From NCBI RefSeq assembly GCF_009184425.1, contig NZ_WELG01000001.1, forward strand, positions 372,001 to 436,000: a stretch of 64,000 bases of DNA, written 5' to 3'. A program made the position numbers and the translations under genes. This stretch comes from Flagellimonas olearia. Lineage in GTDB: Bacteria > Bacteroidota > Bacteroidia > Flavobacteriales > Flavobacteriaceae. Positions 43,103 through 51,611 of this stretch are shown in pieces. The notes under the pieces are model-generated. The model was given only the letters and a program-made list of their open reading frames with translations, had not been told where the DNA came from and ran no database searches. Numbering within the stretch: position 1 is the stretch's first letter; every line of letters starts with the position of its first letter.

Positions 43103-44020
43103 ATGGAAAACCTTAAGAAAAAAATGTGTGGCCAAAAAGATAAGATGCCGATTAAGTTGGTGAATTTCTATAGAGTGAAACAAGCTATTGAGTATTTATC
43201 AGATAATTTTAAAGAGCAACCCGACCTTTCCCTTATTGCAAATAAAATTAATATGAGTCCTTACCATTTTCAAAGAATTTTCAAGGATTGGGTAGGATTG
43301 AGTCCAAAGAAATTTTTAAGTTACCTGACCGTTGATTTTCTTCGTCACAAAATTCGGGAGACAGACAATATGATTCATGCTGCTGAAATTTCTGGGCTCT
43401 CAAGCCAATCTAGGGTTCATGATCTTTTTGTACATATAGAAGGAGTAACTCCGCACCAATACAAAACTAGGGGATTGGGAATGGAAATTGTATATGGATT
43501 CCACGGAACCCCTTTTGGACTATGCTTTATTGCTGTAACCGAGCATAAAATAGTTTCCTTAAAGTTTATTGATATGGATATGGCCGATGCCACATTGCAT
43601 CTTTTTGAACAGGAATGGAACCGGGCTGATATAGTCCAAAAGCAAGAGTATACCCAAAAATTAGTGACACAGATATTTACTGCTGGAAATAGGAATGATC
43701 GTTTGGAATTATTGGTAAAAGGAACAAGCTTTCAGATTAAAGTTTGGGAGGCACTTATAAATATACCATTTGGACAAGTAGCTTCATTTCAACAAGTAGC
43801 TGAAATAATTGGGCAGCCCAAAGCGGTTAGGGCAGTTGGAAGTGCAGTTGGGGTGAATCCCGTCAGCTACTTAATACCGTGCCATAGAGTTATCGCCGGT
43901 AATGGTACAATGGGCAACTATCATTTTGGAAAGGCCAGAAAACAGTTAATGATTGGTAGGGAAGCAGTCTTCCACGACAGTGATATAACAAGTGGAAAAC
44001 AATTGACCATGGGAACTTGA
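43103..44020 (+). CDS. AraC-type activator fused to O6-alkylguanine-DNA alkyltransferase (Ada-like)
   Basis: 305 aa. N-terminal AraC DNA-binding domain (residues about 25-120: LIANKINMSPYHFQRIFKDWVGLSPKKFLSYLT, AAEISGLSSQSRVHDLF). C-terminal alkyltransferase with active-site PCHRVIAGNGTMGNYHFG (Cys in PCHR, about residue 259) and the typical FQIKVWEALINIPFGQVASFQQVA. The N-terminal zinc/methylphosphotriester domain of Ada is missing, so it cannot sense phosphotriester damage that way. It removes alkyl groups from guanine O6 and may regulate its own and the LysE gene. Confidence 0.93.
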   Translation: MENLKKKMCGQKDKMPIKLVNFYRVKQAIEYLSDNFKEQPDLSLIANKINMSPYHFQRIFKDWVGLSPKKFLSYLTVDFLRHKIRETDNMIHAAEISGLSSQSRVHDLFVHIEGVTPHQYKTRGLGMEIVYGFHGTPFGLCFIAVTEHKIVSLKFIDMDMADATLHLFEQEWNRADIVQKQEYTQKLVTQIFTAGNRNDRLELLVKGTSFQIKVWEALINIPFGQVASFQQVAEIIGQPKAVRAVGSAVGVNPVSYLIPCHRVIAGNGTMGNYHFGKARKQLMIGREAVFHDSDITSGKQLTMGT

Positions 44021-44199
44021 AAAACAAGCTGAAGAGGTACTGTATTAACCAGATCCGATTAAAAAATTAACTGCATATAATAGTTGAACAGAATCCATAG
44101 TTGCAGTTCAGAACGTGTAAGAAATCTTAATACAGGATTAAAACTGTTGGGCTCCAAAACCGGACATACCGGAGAAATTTCCCAATAGCAAGAAATGGA

Positions 44200-44230
44200 T
44201 TGTTGAAAGCCCTTTATAGGGATAGTTTTG
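44200..44230 (+). promoter_or_regulatory. Bacteroidota-type promoter of the cysteine hydrolase gene
   Basis: TTG, 20 bases, TAGTTTTG, matching the consensus TAnnTTTG. The ATG follows 26 bases downstream. Confidence 0.55.
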
Positions 44231-44255
44231 AACTATATTTTAAAATAGTGACATA

Positions 44256-44786
44256 ATGAAGGCAATAATTATCGTTGATGCACAAAATGAATTCTCTGAA
44301 AAAGGAAAGCGTCCCGTTCCTGGTTTTTTAGATGCCGTAAAGGCAATTTCAAAACAAGTTGAAATCGCAAGGATTGAAAACACACCTATAGCTTGGGTAA
44401 GACATTTCAATCAGCCCCACGAAAGTCCTGCTTATATACCTGGTACATGGGGAAGCGAGTTTTATACAGGTTTAGGGCCTTTAAAGAATACAAAGTTAGA
44501 AAGGGAATTCCATAAGAATGTATATGGCGCGTTTACAGGATCTGATATAGGTCAATGGCTTGATTCATTACGCATCACAGAAGTGATCATAATGGGGTTT
44601 TATACACATGGCTGTGTCTCCACAACAGCTAGAGAAGCTATTATGCTTGGTTTAAATGTTTGTTTACATAGAGAAACTACTGGAGCTTGCGATATTGAGC
44701 ATGGATTATTGGGAAAAATTGCTGCAGTTGAAGTCAGAAGGTCTGCTTTATTGCAATTGGCCAATATGGGAGCAACAATTTTATAG
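44256..44786 (+). CDS. Isochorismatase-family cysteine hydrolase
   Basis: 176 aa. Triad visible as D8 (IIIVDAQNEF), K87 (FHKNVYGAF) and C120 (THGCVSTTAREA). The family includes nicotinamidases, isochorismatases and N-carbamoyl-sarcosine hydrolases; nothing points to a particular substrate. It has its own promoter and ends at a perfect hairpin at 44811. A decayed relative is at 13564. Confidence 0.9.
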   Translation: MKAIIIVDAQNEFSEKGKRPVPGFLDAVKAISKQVEIARIENTPIAWVRHFNQPHESPAYIPGTWGSEFYTGLGPLKNTKLEREFHKNVYGAFTGSDIGQWLDSLRITEVIIMGFYTHGCVSTTAREAIMLGLNVCLHRETTGACDIEHGLLGKIAAVEVRRSALLQLANMGATIL

Positions 44787-44810
44787 ATTTTTGATTGGAG
44801 ATATTTGTAT

Positions 44811-44831
44811 AAAAACCTGCAGCAGGTTTTT
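44811..44831. terminator. Bidirectional hairpin terminator
   Basis: AAAAACCTG-CAG-CAGGTTTTT: nine pairs with a three-base loop and T runs on both strands. It lies between the cysteine hydrolase and the convergent AraC gene. Confidence 0.75.
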
Positions 44832-44900
44832 CACACTATGACACCGAATTCTATCTAAATAAAAAGTTGTCAAAATAATCCTTGATGTTTTTTAGCAACG

Positions 44901-45764
44901 TTACTTCCTTCGATATTCCAACGGGGACAATTTTTCCATTTTTTTGAAAATTTTGGAAAAATATGAAGAATCTGAGTAACCAAGAATATACGATATTTCT
45001 TGGACACTAAGGGTTGTTTGCTTCAAAAGGCTTTTGGCATCAAGGATAACAACATCAATGATATGATTTTTTGCGGTTTTGCCAGTTTCGGAAAGTAAAA
45101 ACTCACTTAGATATTTTGGAGTTATATTCATTTTTGAAGCATAGAAACTCACTTGTTTTTGTTCTCGAAAGAACCTGGCTACCATGGATTTAAACTTGAA
45201 AATCTGCTTTTCCTTTATGGTTAGTTTGGTTTGGTTTTCGGATAATTGTCTATAGTACAGTTTTTTTATGTATTCCAATAACGAATGTACTATACCGGGT
45301 AAAATACTGGCTTCTTTCTTAAACTGAGCCATAAATAGAAAAAAAGCCTTTATGTTTTTATAATCTTGATTTTCCAGTTTAAGGACATGGTGTCCTCCTG
45401 GCTGAAAAAAGGGTAATGAACTTAAAAAAGTGGATGTGGCAAGACCTTCCAACAATGTTTCCTGGAACAGGATTGTGTCCGTCGGTGCGTCGGAATAGGT
45501 CATCCACTGTGACACAATTCCCGGACCAAGTAATATTAAACTACTGTCTGTTATATTATAATGTTCACAAGCAATTTTTACTTGGACGTCCCCTGGTTTG
45601 GTAAGGGCTATTCCATAGAAAGTATTTCTAATGGGAAAGTCAATGGAAGCCGCTTTATACGTACTGCTATCCACCATCAAATAAGGTCGCTGTGTATCTT
45701 GGAAAAAAGTATGTTTCAAATAATCATAAACATCAAATGATGCAATATCCTTGGACTTTTTCAT
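44901..45764 (-). CDS. AraC-family transcriptional regulator
   Basis: 287 aa. N-terminal ligand-binding domain (FDVYDYLKHTFFQDTQRPYLMVDSS..., PGIVSQWMTYSDAPTDTILF) and C-terminal AraC domain at about 190-285 (RFFREQKQVSFYASKMNITPKYLSEFLLSETGKTAKNHI, ISYILGYSDSSYFSKIFKKMEKLSPLEYR). Convergent to the cysteine hydrolase, so control of that gene is not implied. Ligand unknown. Confidence 0.9.
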   Translation of the reverse strand: MKKSKDIASFDVYDYLKHTFFQDTQRPYLMVDSSTYKAASIDFPIRNTFYGIALTKPGDVQVKIACEHYNITDSSLILLGPGIVSQWMTYSDAPTDTILFQETLLEGLATSTFLSSLPFFQPGGHHVLKLENQDYKNIKAFFLFMAQFKKEASILPGIVHSLLEYIKKLYYRQLSENQTKLTIKEKQIFKFKSMVARFFREQKQVSFYASKMNITPKYLSEFLLSETGKTAKNHIIDVVILDAKSLLKQTTLSVQEISYILGYSDSSYFSKIFKKMEKLSPLEYRRK

Positions 45765-45789
45765 TTAGTGTGAATACTATAATAACAAT

Positions 45790-45797
45790 CAAAAGTA
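45790..45797 (-). promoter_or_regulatory. Promoter -7 box candidate of the AraC gene
   Basis: Minus strand TACTTTTG, a full match to TAnnTTTG, about 26 bases before the start at 45764. The -33 element is only a weak TTT match. Confidence 0.35.
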
Positions 45798-46110
45798 CAA
45801 AAAAACATATCTTTTAAATGTAATTTAAAGGTTAAAAACCGAAATAAATACTTTATTTTAAAGTTTAAGTATATTGATGGTTGTACAAAGTGTTTTGTTG
45901 GTATGTAGATGAATTATAACATTTCTGGCCCATCCCTCTTGCCATAAATTCGGGTAACTCAATTATATTCCACTTTTTTAAATTCAAGATTGGAACAGAA
46001 GTTTTAACCTCTTTCCTATCGATGGAACAGTTTAAAATCGGGGTTTTTCGTGAAGATACGTATACTGGGAACCGGTCCGAGCCCAGCTTCTAGCCATCCA
46101 AATTAAGGGA
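45798..46110. other. Gene-free stretch between AraC and the locus B sigma gene
   Basis: About 310 AT-rich bases between the AraC promoter and the sigma-gene stop. I see no gene, repeat or RNA; no clear terminator for the sigma gene was found. Confidence 0.45.
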
Positions 46111-46707
46111 TCAAACCCTTTTCTTCTCTAAAATGGGACCCTGTAGCAAAAGGAACAGTAAGGTATGATAGTTGTCTCCCAACTTCTTGCGAAGCAATCT
46201 GAAAGCCTTGGTAATATGGGATTCAACGGTTTTTACCGATACATCGAGGTAATTTGAGATTTCCAGATTGGTAAGCCCCTCCTTTCTGCTGAGCATGAAA
46301 ATTTCCCGACACTTCGGGGGCAGGTTCTGTATTTCTTTGGTTATAATGGTGATGGCCCGCTCCAAACGGTTCTCATCTTGGATAAGGGCAATCTTTTCCA
46401 GACTTTCAAAATATTTTTGCTCTATGTTCAAGTTGGTCCGCTGCTTTTTGTATTGGTTGATGAACTCATTGTGGACCGAACGGAAGAGATAGTTCTGTAG
46501 GGAAGAGGTAATATGCAATTTCTTTCGCTTTTCCCATGTCCTAAGGAAAACGTTTTGCAGAATATCCTCGGCCATGGCAGAATCGTTGGTCAAGGAAATG
46601 GCATACCCGAACAAGCGATGGTTATAAAGATCAACCAAATGGATATACGCTGCTTCGTTTCCCTTCTTCAAGTCTTGGATCAACGACCTTTCATCAGTAT
46701 GATACAT
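46111..46707 (-). CDS. ECF sigma factor of SusCD locus B (FecI-like)
   Basis: 198 aa. Region 2 (HLVDLYNHRLFGYAISLTNDSAMAEDILQNVFLRTWEKRKKL) and region 4 (NLPPKCREIFMLSRKEGLTNLEISNYLDVSVKTVESHITKAFRLL) are complete. Divergent from the FecR gene, as in locus A. Expected to drive susCD-B after SusC signals through its STN domain. Confidence 0.94.
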   Translation of the reverse strand: MYHTDERSLIQDLKKGNEAAYIHLVDLYNHRLFGYAISLTNDSAMAEDILQNVFLRTWEKRKKLHITSSLQNYLFRSVHNEFINQYKKQRTNLNIEQKYFESLEKIALIQDENRLERAITIITKEIQNLPPKCREIFMLSRKEGLTNLEISNYLDVSVKTVESHITKAFRLLRKKLGDNYHTLLFLLLQGPILEKKRV

Positions 46708-46821
46708 GGCTAATTTTTTTTCTTTAAAAGATATTCTTGATTACAAATGTTATAAAAATATTATAAAAAAGTTAGGGTTTTCAAAATAGGGATTGTCATT
46801 CTATAGAGAATGTGAAAAAAG

Positions 46822-47985
46822 ATGCCTCCAAAGAATATAGAAAACCTAATTGTAAAATATTTGCTCAATGAAGCATCAGCCAAGGAGCTGGACCTTTTGT
46901 CCGAATGGATTGCCCATACACAGAACGAACATGTTTTTGAGGAATATGTACAGTGTCATTACCAAATCTCACTTTCGATGAACCAACCTGATGCCGATAA
47001 GCTTAAAAAGGTCCTGTTGCAAAAGATCAAAAAGGACAAGAAGAAACAGAGTATGCATTTTGCATATAAAATGTTCAAGTATGCCGCCGTTGTCTTGGTC
47101 TTGTTTGGTTTGGGATATTTCTATAACAAAGAGACCGGACTGGATTCCGATCATGGGCATGCCAAGTTGGTCCCGACAGAGGAAGCCATAACCATTGAAT
47201 TGGACAATGGGGAGGTCAAAGTCCTGGTCGCGGAGCAAAGGAAGGTGATACGGGACAAAAAAGGTAGGGTGATGGGGGAACAGAAAGGCTCAATGTTGGT
47301 CTACTCGAACCAGCAAAACAGGAAAGAGCTGCTCTACAATACGTTGAAAGTGCCTTACGGAAAGCGTTTTGATGTTGTGCTTTCGGATGGCACCCATGTG
47401 TATCTCAATGCGGGAACGACCTTACGGTATCCTGTCCAGTTCATGGATGGGATGAACCGGGAAGTTTACCTCACTGGAGAGGCCTATTTCGATGTGACCA
47501 AGAAAAAGGAGACAGGCCAATCATTCATAGTCCATGCAGATGCCATGGATGTGCAGGTCCTTGGAACAAAATTCAATGTTCGCAATTATCCGGAAAACAC
47601 CATGGTTCAGACCGTATTGGTGGAAGGTTCCGTGGAATTGATGAGTGAACGGGACCCAAGCTTGGCCTCTACCAAATTGGAACCCGGTTATAAAGGGGAA
47701 TGGGACGGAACGACCCCCGATATTTCAGTTGAAAATGTGAACACTCATTTATATACTGCTTGGATACAGGGCAAGCTGATTTTTAAGAACACCTCTTTTA
47801 AAGAGATCAGGAAAGCATTGGAGAGGAAGTACAATGTCAGGATCAAGAACAAGAACGAACATCTGGATCGACAATTTTTCGATGCTACCTTCGACATTGA
47901 GAGCATCGACCAGATCTTGGAGTCCTTTAGCCGAAGCTATGCCATCGAATACAAGATCATTGACAATGAAGTAATCATCGAATAA
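46822..47985 (+). CDS. FecR-family anti-sigma factor, locus B
   Basis: 387 aa. N-terminal anti-sigma helices (NLIVKYLLNEASAKELDLLSEWI), one membrane span at about 86-101 (FKYAAVVLVLFGLGYF), FecR domain with YGKRFDVVLSDGTHVYLNAGTTLRYPVQF and VLGTKFNVRNYPENT, and C-terminal FKNTSFKEIRKALERKYNVRI. Close to the locus C protein in sequence (both have NGEVKVL/NGNTLKL and LNAGTTLRYP/LNAGSSLRYP blocks), while the locus A protein is more distant. Confidence 0.94.
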   Translation: MPPKNIENLIVKYLLNEASAKELDLLSEWIAHTQNEHVFEEYVQCHYQISLSMNQPDADKLKKVLLQKIKKDKKKQSMHFAYKMFKYAAVVLVLFGLGYFYNKETGLDSDHGHAKLVPTEEAITIELDNGEVKVLVAEQRKVIRDKKGRVMGEQKGSMLVYSNQQNRKELLYNTLKVPYGKRFDVVLSDGTHVYLNAGTTLRYPVQFMDGMNREVYLTGEAYFDVTKKKETGQSFIVHADAMDVQVLGTKFNVRNYPENTMVQTVLVEGSVELMSERDPSLASTKLEPGYKGEWDGTTPDISVENVNTHLYTAWIQGKLIFKNTSFKEIRKALERKYNVRIKNKNEHLDRQFFDATFDIESIDQILESFSRSYAIEYKIIDNEVIIE

Positions 47986-48048
47986 CCTAAAACCAAAACC
48001 TATGTAAGCACCAACCAAAGACCAATCGAAGAACAAGAGCTTTGTCAA

Positions 48049-48084
48049 ATAAAAAATCGGAAAATGCGCACACATTTTCCGATT
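48049..48084 (-). terminator. Candidate antisense-RNA terminator in the susC-B leader
   Basis: AATCGGAAAATG-CGCACA-CATTTTCCGATT: twelve perfect pairs. On the minus strand the stem is followed by TTTTTATTTG; on the plus strand by GGGCGAAG. So it would terminate leftward, not rightward, transcription. The core AATCGG...CCGATT is shared with the leader of locus C. Confidence 0.5.
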
Positions 48085-48130
48085 GGGCGAAGTGATTTAA
48101 AAGAATTAAATCAAATAACAATTCAAAATT

Positions 48131-51100
48131 ATGAAAAACCTCTTAAAACCATTGGTTTTACTGGAATATTTTCCTAAACCAAGTTTAAAAATGAAACTAA
48201 CGGCACTATTGGTATTGATCTCACTCTTTCAAATACATGCCAACTCCTATGCCCAGAACAAAAGGATTTCATTGGATATGAGGCAAGTATCGGTTGCCAA
48301 AGTGATCCAAGAAATTGAGCATAAATCGGACTTCAAATTTTTACTGAACCGAAGGGACGTGGACCTTGACAGAACCGTGAGTATCCAGGCAGACAAAGAA
48401 CCCATTAAAAAGATACTTTCCCGGCTGTTTAGGGGCACGGGAGTCAGTTTTGAACTTTTGAACAAGCAGATCATCCTACGACAGATTGTCCAAGACAATT
48501 CCTCTTCAAAACCCAACGGGAGAGCCTTGGACCGTAAACCGGACCAACTCACCATCTCTGGAACCATTACCGATGGGAATGGGGTTCCCTTGCCCGGCGC
48601 CACTGTCATTGAAAAAGGTACCATGAACGGCACGGCCGCTGATTTTGATGGAATCTATGCATTGGAAGTTTCGGGTCCCGGGGCGGTACTGGTGTTCAGT
48701 TCCTTGGGGTTTACCACACAAGAGATCACCATAGGAAGTGTATCGACCATCAACGTGTCGATGTTGGAAGATGCCGAACAACTTGAAGAAGTGGTATTGG
48801 TGGGATATGGCACCCAAAAGAAAAAGGATCTGGTGGGGTCGGTATCAACTTCTTCCAGAGAGGATTTTGGGGATGTGGCCGTCAGCAATACCTCAGAGCT
48901 CATCCAGGGAAAAATGGCCGGAGTCCAAGTGGTCAACAATAGTGGGAACCCCGGTTCGGACACACAGATCATTATTAGGGGAACCGGTTCCTTTACCAAT
49001 GTGGCCCCCTTATATGTGATCGATGGAATCCAGAGTGATCAGACCATATTCAATTCCTTGAGTCCTTATGACATTGAGGATATCACCGTACTGAAAGACG
49101 CCTCCTCCGTGGCCATTTATGGGGCCCAGGGCGCCAATGGGGTGGTCATTGTGACAACCAAGAATTCGAAAAGAGGGAAGGCACAAATCACCTATAATAC
49201 TTACGCGGGACTTTCATCGGCATGGAAACAGTTTGATATGCTGAACGCTGCGGAGTATACGGCAGTGATCAAAGAGTGGTATGCCAATGCCGGACAGCCA
49301 TTGCCCCCAAGACTTCAAACACCTGAAGCACAGGTAACGGCGACCGATTGGCAGGATGAAATGTTCAGGACGGGAAAGCTCACCGAGCATCATATCAGTG
49401 TGGGTGGCGGTTCCGAGAATGTAAAATATGATTTCTCCATGGGGTATACCAATCAGCAGAGCCAAATAGTAAAAATGGATTTCACAAGGTTCAATGTCCG
49501 ATTGAATTTGGTCGAGAACATTGGAAAGCGATTTAGACTTGGTCAACAACTGAACCTTCAGTACAGAACGACCAAAGGGGTCACGGCAAACATATTGGCC
49601 GGGCTTCGAATGCCTCCCTATATTTCCGTGCTGGATCCAGAAAATGAATTGGGGGGATATGGAATTGCCACAAGCGCCCTTGATGGGAATGATAGTCAGA
49701 ATCCATTGATACAGCCAAACTTAAGGGACGTAAGGGACCGTAGGTTAAACAATTATGTTCAGTTGTTCGGGGAAGTCGATCTTTTTGATGGACTCAAGTT
49801 CCGGTCCCAATTGGGAGTGACCTTCAACTTTGGCCAATACTACAATTACAACCCCACCTATGCAGGGAATCAGCTTATTACGCAAAGTCAGATAAATGAA
49901 AGCTATGATTATGGACTGAGGTACATTGTCGAGAATTTTTTCTCGTACAATAAAACTTTCAACAATCACAATGTACAATTGACCTTGGGGAACTCCTATA
50001 GGGATGGGGGCATTTCGAGAGGGGTAGATCTTACGGGATCCAATTTTGCCAATGAGATCATCCATCAGATCGGAGTGGCAAAAACGGTCAGCCTTGGATC
50101 GGGCTATGCCAATTCCAACGCCCGTTTTGTATCTTATTTTGCCCGTGTCAACTATACCTTGAAAGATCGTTATATCCTCAGCCTTACCGGGCGTCGTGAT
50201 GCCACTTCTTTGTTCAGTAAGGACAATAGGGTAGGGTATTTTCCTGCAGTTGGATTGGGATGGAAACTTTCCGAAGAGTCTTTTCTGAAAGAGTCATCCT
50301 TTATATCCAATCTAAAACTACGGGCCAGTTGGGGCAAGACCGGAAACTCCAATATCCCTGGTTTCCTTTATCAATCCAATGTATGGACCGGTTCAGGAAA
50401 CAGTGTAGTGTATCCCTTGGGGGTTAACGAAGGATTGGTGAACGGGGCCACTGTGGCCATTGCGGCAAGCCCTGACCTGAAATGGGAAGAAACCACCACA
50501 TTCGATGCCGGGGTGGACGCATCCTTTTTGAACAACAGACTGGAAGTGAACCTTGGCTATTACAATCGGGACAACGAGGACCTTTTGGTGGAAGTTCCAT
50601 TGCCCTTGTCCACTGGTTATGGAGGGGTTTCGGGAGCGAACAGTAACCAGACCATCAATGCAGCTTCCGTATACAACCGTGGTGTTGAATTTTCCGTGGG
50701 ATACCAGGATACCTTTGGAGAACTTGATTTTGGTATCAATATCAATGGGGCCTATAACAAAAATGAGGTTACTTCCCTTGGCACGCAGAATGCGGTCCCC
50801 ATTATAGATGGGTCGTTTTACTCCGTTCCTGCCATGACCCGCACCGAGGTGGGACAGCCCATAGGATCTTTCTATGGCTATGTGTACGATCATGTTGCCA
50901 TTGATGATGCCGATGTGGAAAAGTACAATGCCATTGCCCGGAATGCAACGGGTGATGCCGGAGCGGTGTACCAATCCGGTCTGTTGCCAGGAGATAGGAT
51001 CTTTAAGGATCTCAATGGGGATGGACAGTTGACCGAAGAGGACCAGACTTTCCTTGGAAACCCCATACCCAAATGGAACTATGGGGCAAACATCAATTTG

Positions 51101-51577
51101 GGATATAAGAATTTTGACTTCATGTTGTCCCTTCAAGGGGTTGCGGATGTGGAGATCATCAATGCCACCAAATATTATTTGGAGGGGATGGCCCTGCCGT
51201 TCAATGCCAAAAGAAAGGTTTTGGACCGTTGGCAAAACCCAGGGGATGTTACGGATATAGCCCGAATCGGTCAAAATCCTGGAACTTCTGACAATTTGCG
51301 GAACTCTTCCTGGTTTGTGGAGGACGGTTCCTTTACCAGGGTGAGGAACATCACTTTGGGGTATACCGTTCCGAGGGATGTCATTACCAAGTTGACCCAT
51401 GATACGGTAAGGAACGCCCGGGCGTATTTCACGGCCCAGAACCCATTTACATTTACCAAATATTCAGGGTATGATCCTGAAATAAGTGGAAGCAACCTCA
51501 TTTTTAGCAGAGGGATCGACACGGGCGCCGTCCCAATGTCGCGGTCGTTCATACTGGGTCTACAAGTAAGTTTCTGA
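48131..51577 (+). CDS. SusC/RagA TonB-dependent receptor, locus B, with STN domain
   Basis: 1148 aa. Long N-terminus then signal peptide (KLTALLVLISLFQIHANSYAQN; a second in-frame ATG at 48191 could be the start). STN domain (ISLDMRQVSVAKVIQEIEHKSDFKFLLNRRDVDL), carboxypeptidase-like domain (LTISGTITDGNGVPLPGATVIEKGT), plug (LVGYGTQKKKDLVGSVS, IRGTGSFTNVAPLYVIDGI, VAIYGAQGANGVVIVTTK) and barrel ending LGLQVSF. Imports the substrate with the SusD-B lipoprotein and signals to the FecR/sigma pair. A typical flavobacterial nutrient receptor; the ligand is suggested only by the enzymes downstream. Confidence 0.94.
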   Translation: MKNLLKPLVLLEYFPKPSLKMKLTALLVLISLFQIHANSYAQNKRISLDMRQVSVAKVIQEIEHKSDFKFLLNRRDVDLDRTVSIQADKEPIKKILSRLFRGTGVSFELLNKQIILRQIVQDNSSSKPNGRALDRKPDQLTISGTITDGNGVPLPGATVIEKGTMNGTAADFDGIYALEVSGPGAVLVFSSLGFTTQEITIGSVSTINVSMLEDAEQLEEVVLVGYGTQKKKDLVGSVSTSSREDFGDVAVSNTSELIQGKMAGVQVVNNSGNPGSDTQIIIRGTGSFTNVAPLYVIDGIQSDQTIFNSLSPYDIEDITVLKDASSVAIYGAQGANGVVIVTTKNSKRGKAQITYNTYAGLSSAWKQFDMLNAAEYTAVIKEWYANAGQPLPPRLQTPEAQVTATDWQDEMFRTGKLTEHHISVGGGSENVKYDFSMGYTNQQSQIVKMDFTRFNVRLNLVENIGKRFRLGQQLNLQYRTTKGVTANILAGLRMPPYISVLDPENELGGYGIATSALDGNDSQNPLIQPNLRDVRDRRLNNYVQLFGEVDLFDGLKFRSQLGVTFNFGQYYNYNPTYAGNQLITQSQINESYDYGLRYIVENFFSYNKTFNNHNVQLTLGNSYRDGGISRGVDLTGSNFANEIIHQIGVAKTVSLGSGYANSNARFVSYFARVNYTLKDRYILSLTGRRDATSLFSKDNRVGYFPAVGLGWKLSEESFLKESSFISNLKLRASWGKTGNSNIPGFLYQSNVWTGSGNSVVYPLGVNEGLVNGATVAIAASPDLKWEETTTFDAGVDASFLNNRLEVNLGYYNRDNEDLLVEVPLPLSTGYGGVSGANSNQTINAASVYNRGVEFSVGYQDTFGELDFGININGAYNKNEVTSLGTQNAVPIIDGSFYSVPAMTRTEVGQPIGSFYGYVYDHVAIDDADVEKYNAIARNATGDAGAVYQSGLLPGDRIFKDLNGDGQLTEEDQTFLGNPIPKWNYGANINLGYKNFDFMLSLQGVADVEIINATKYYLEGMALPFNAKRKVLDRWQNPGDVTDIARIGQNPGTSDNLRNSSWFVEDGSFTRVRNITLGYTVPRDVITKLTHDTVRNARAYFTAQNPFTFTKYSGYDPEISGSNLIFSRGIDTGAVPMSRSFILGLQVSF

Positions 51578-51611
51578 CCACATTACACTAACATTGAAAA
51601 ATCTATATATC

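Noticed and set aside
48055-48084. Terminator of the FecR-B message on the plus strand
   Set aside because: The plus strand has no T run after the stem; only the minus strand does.
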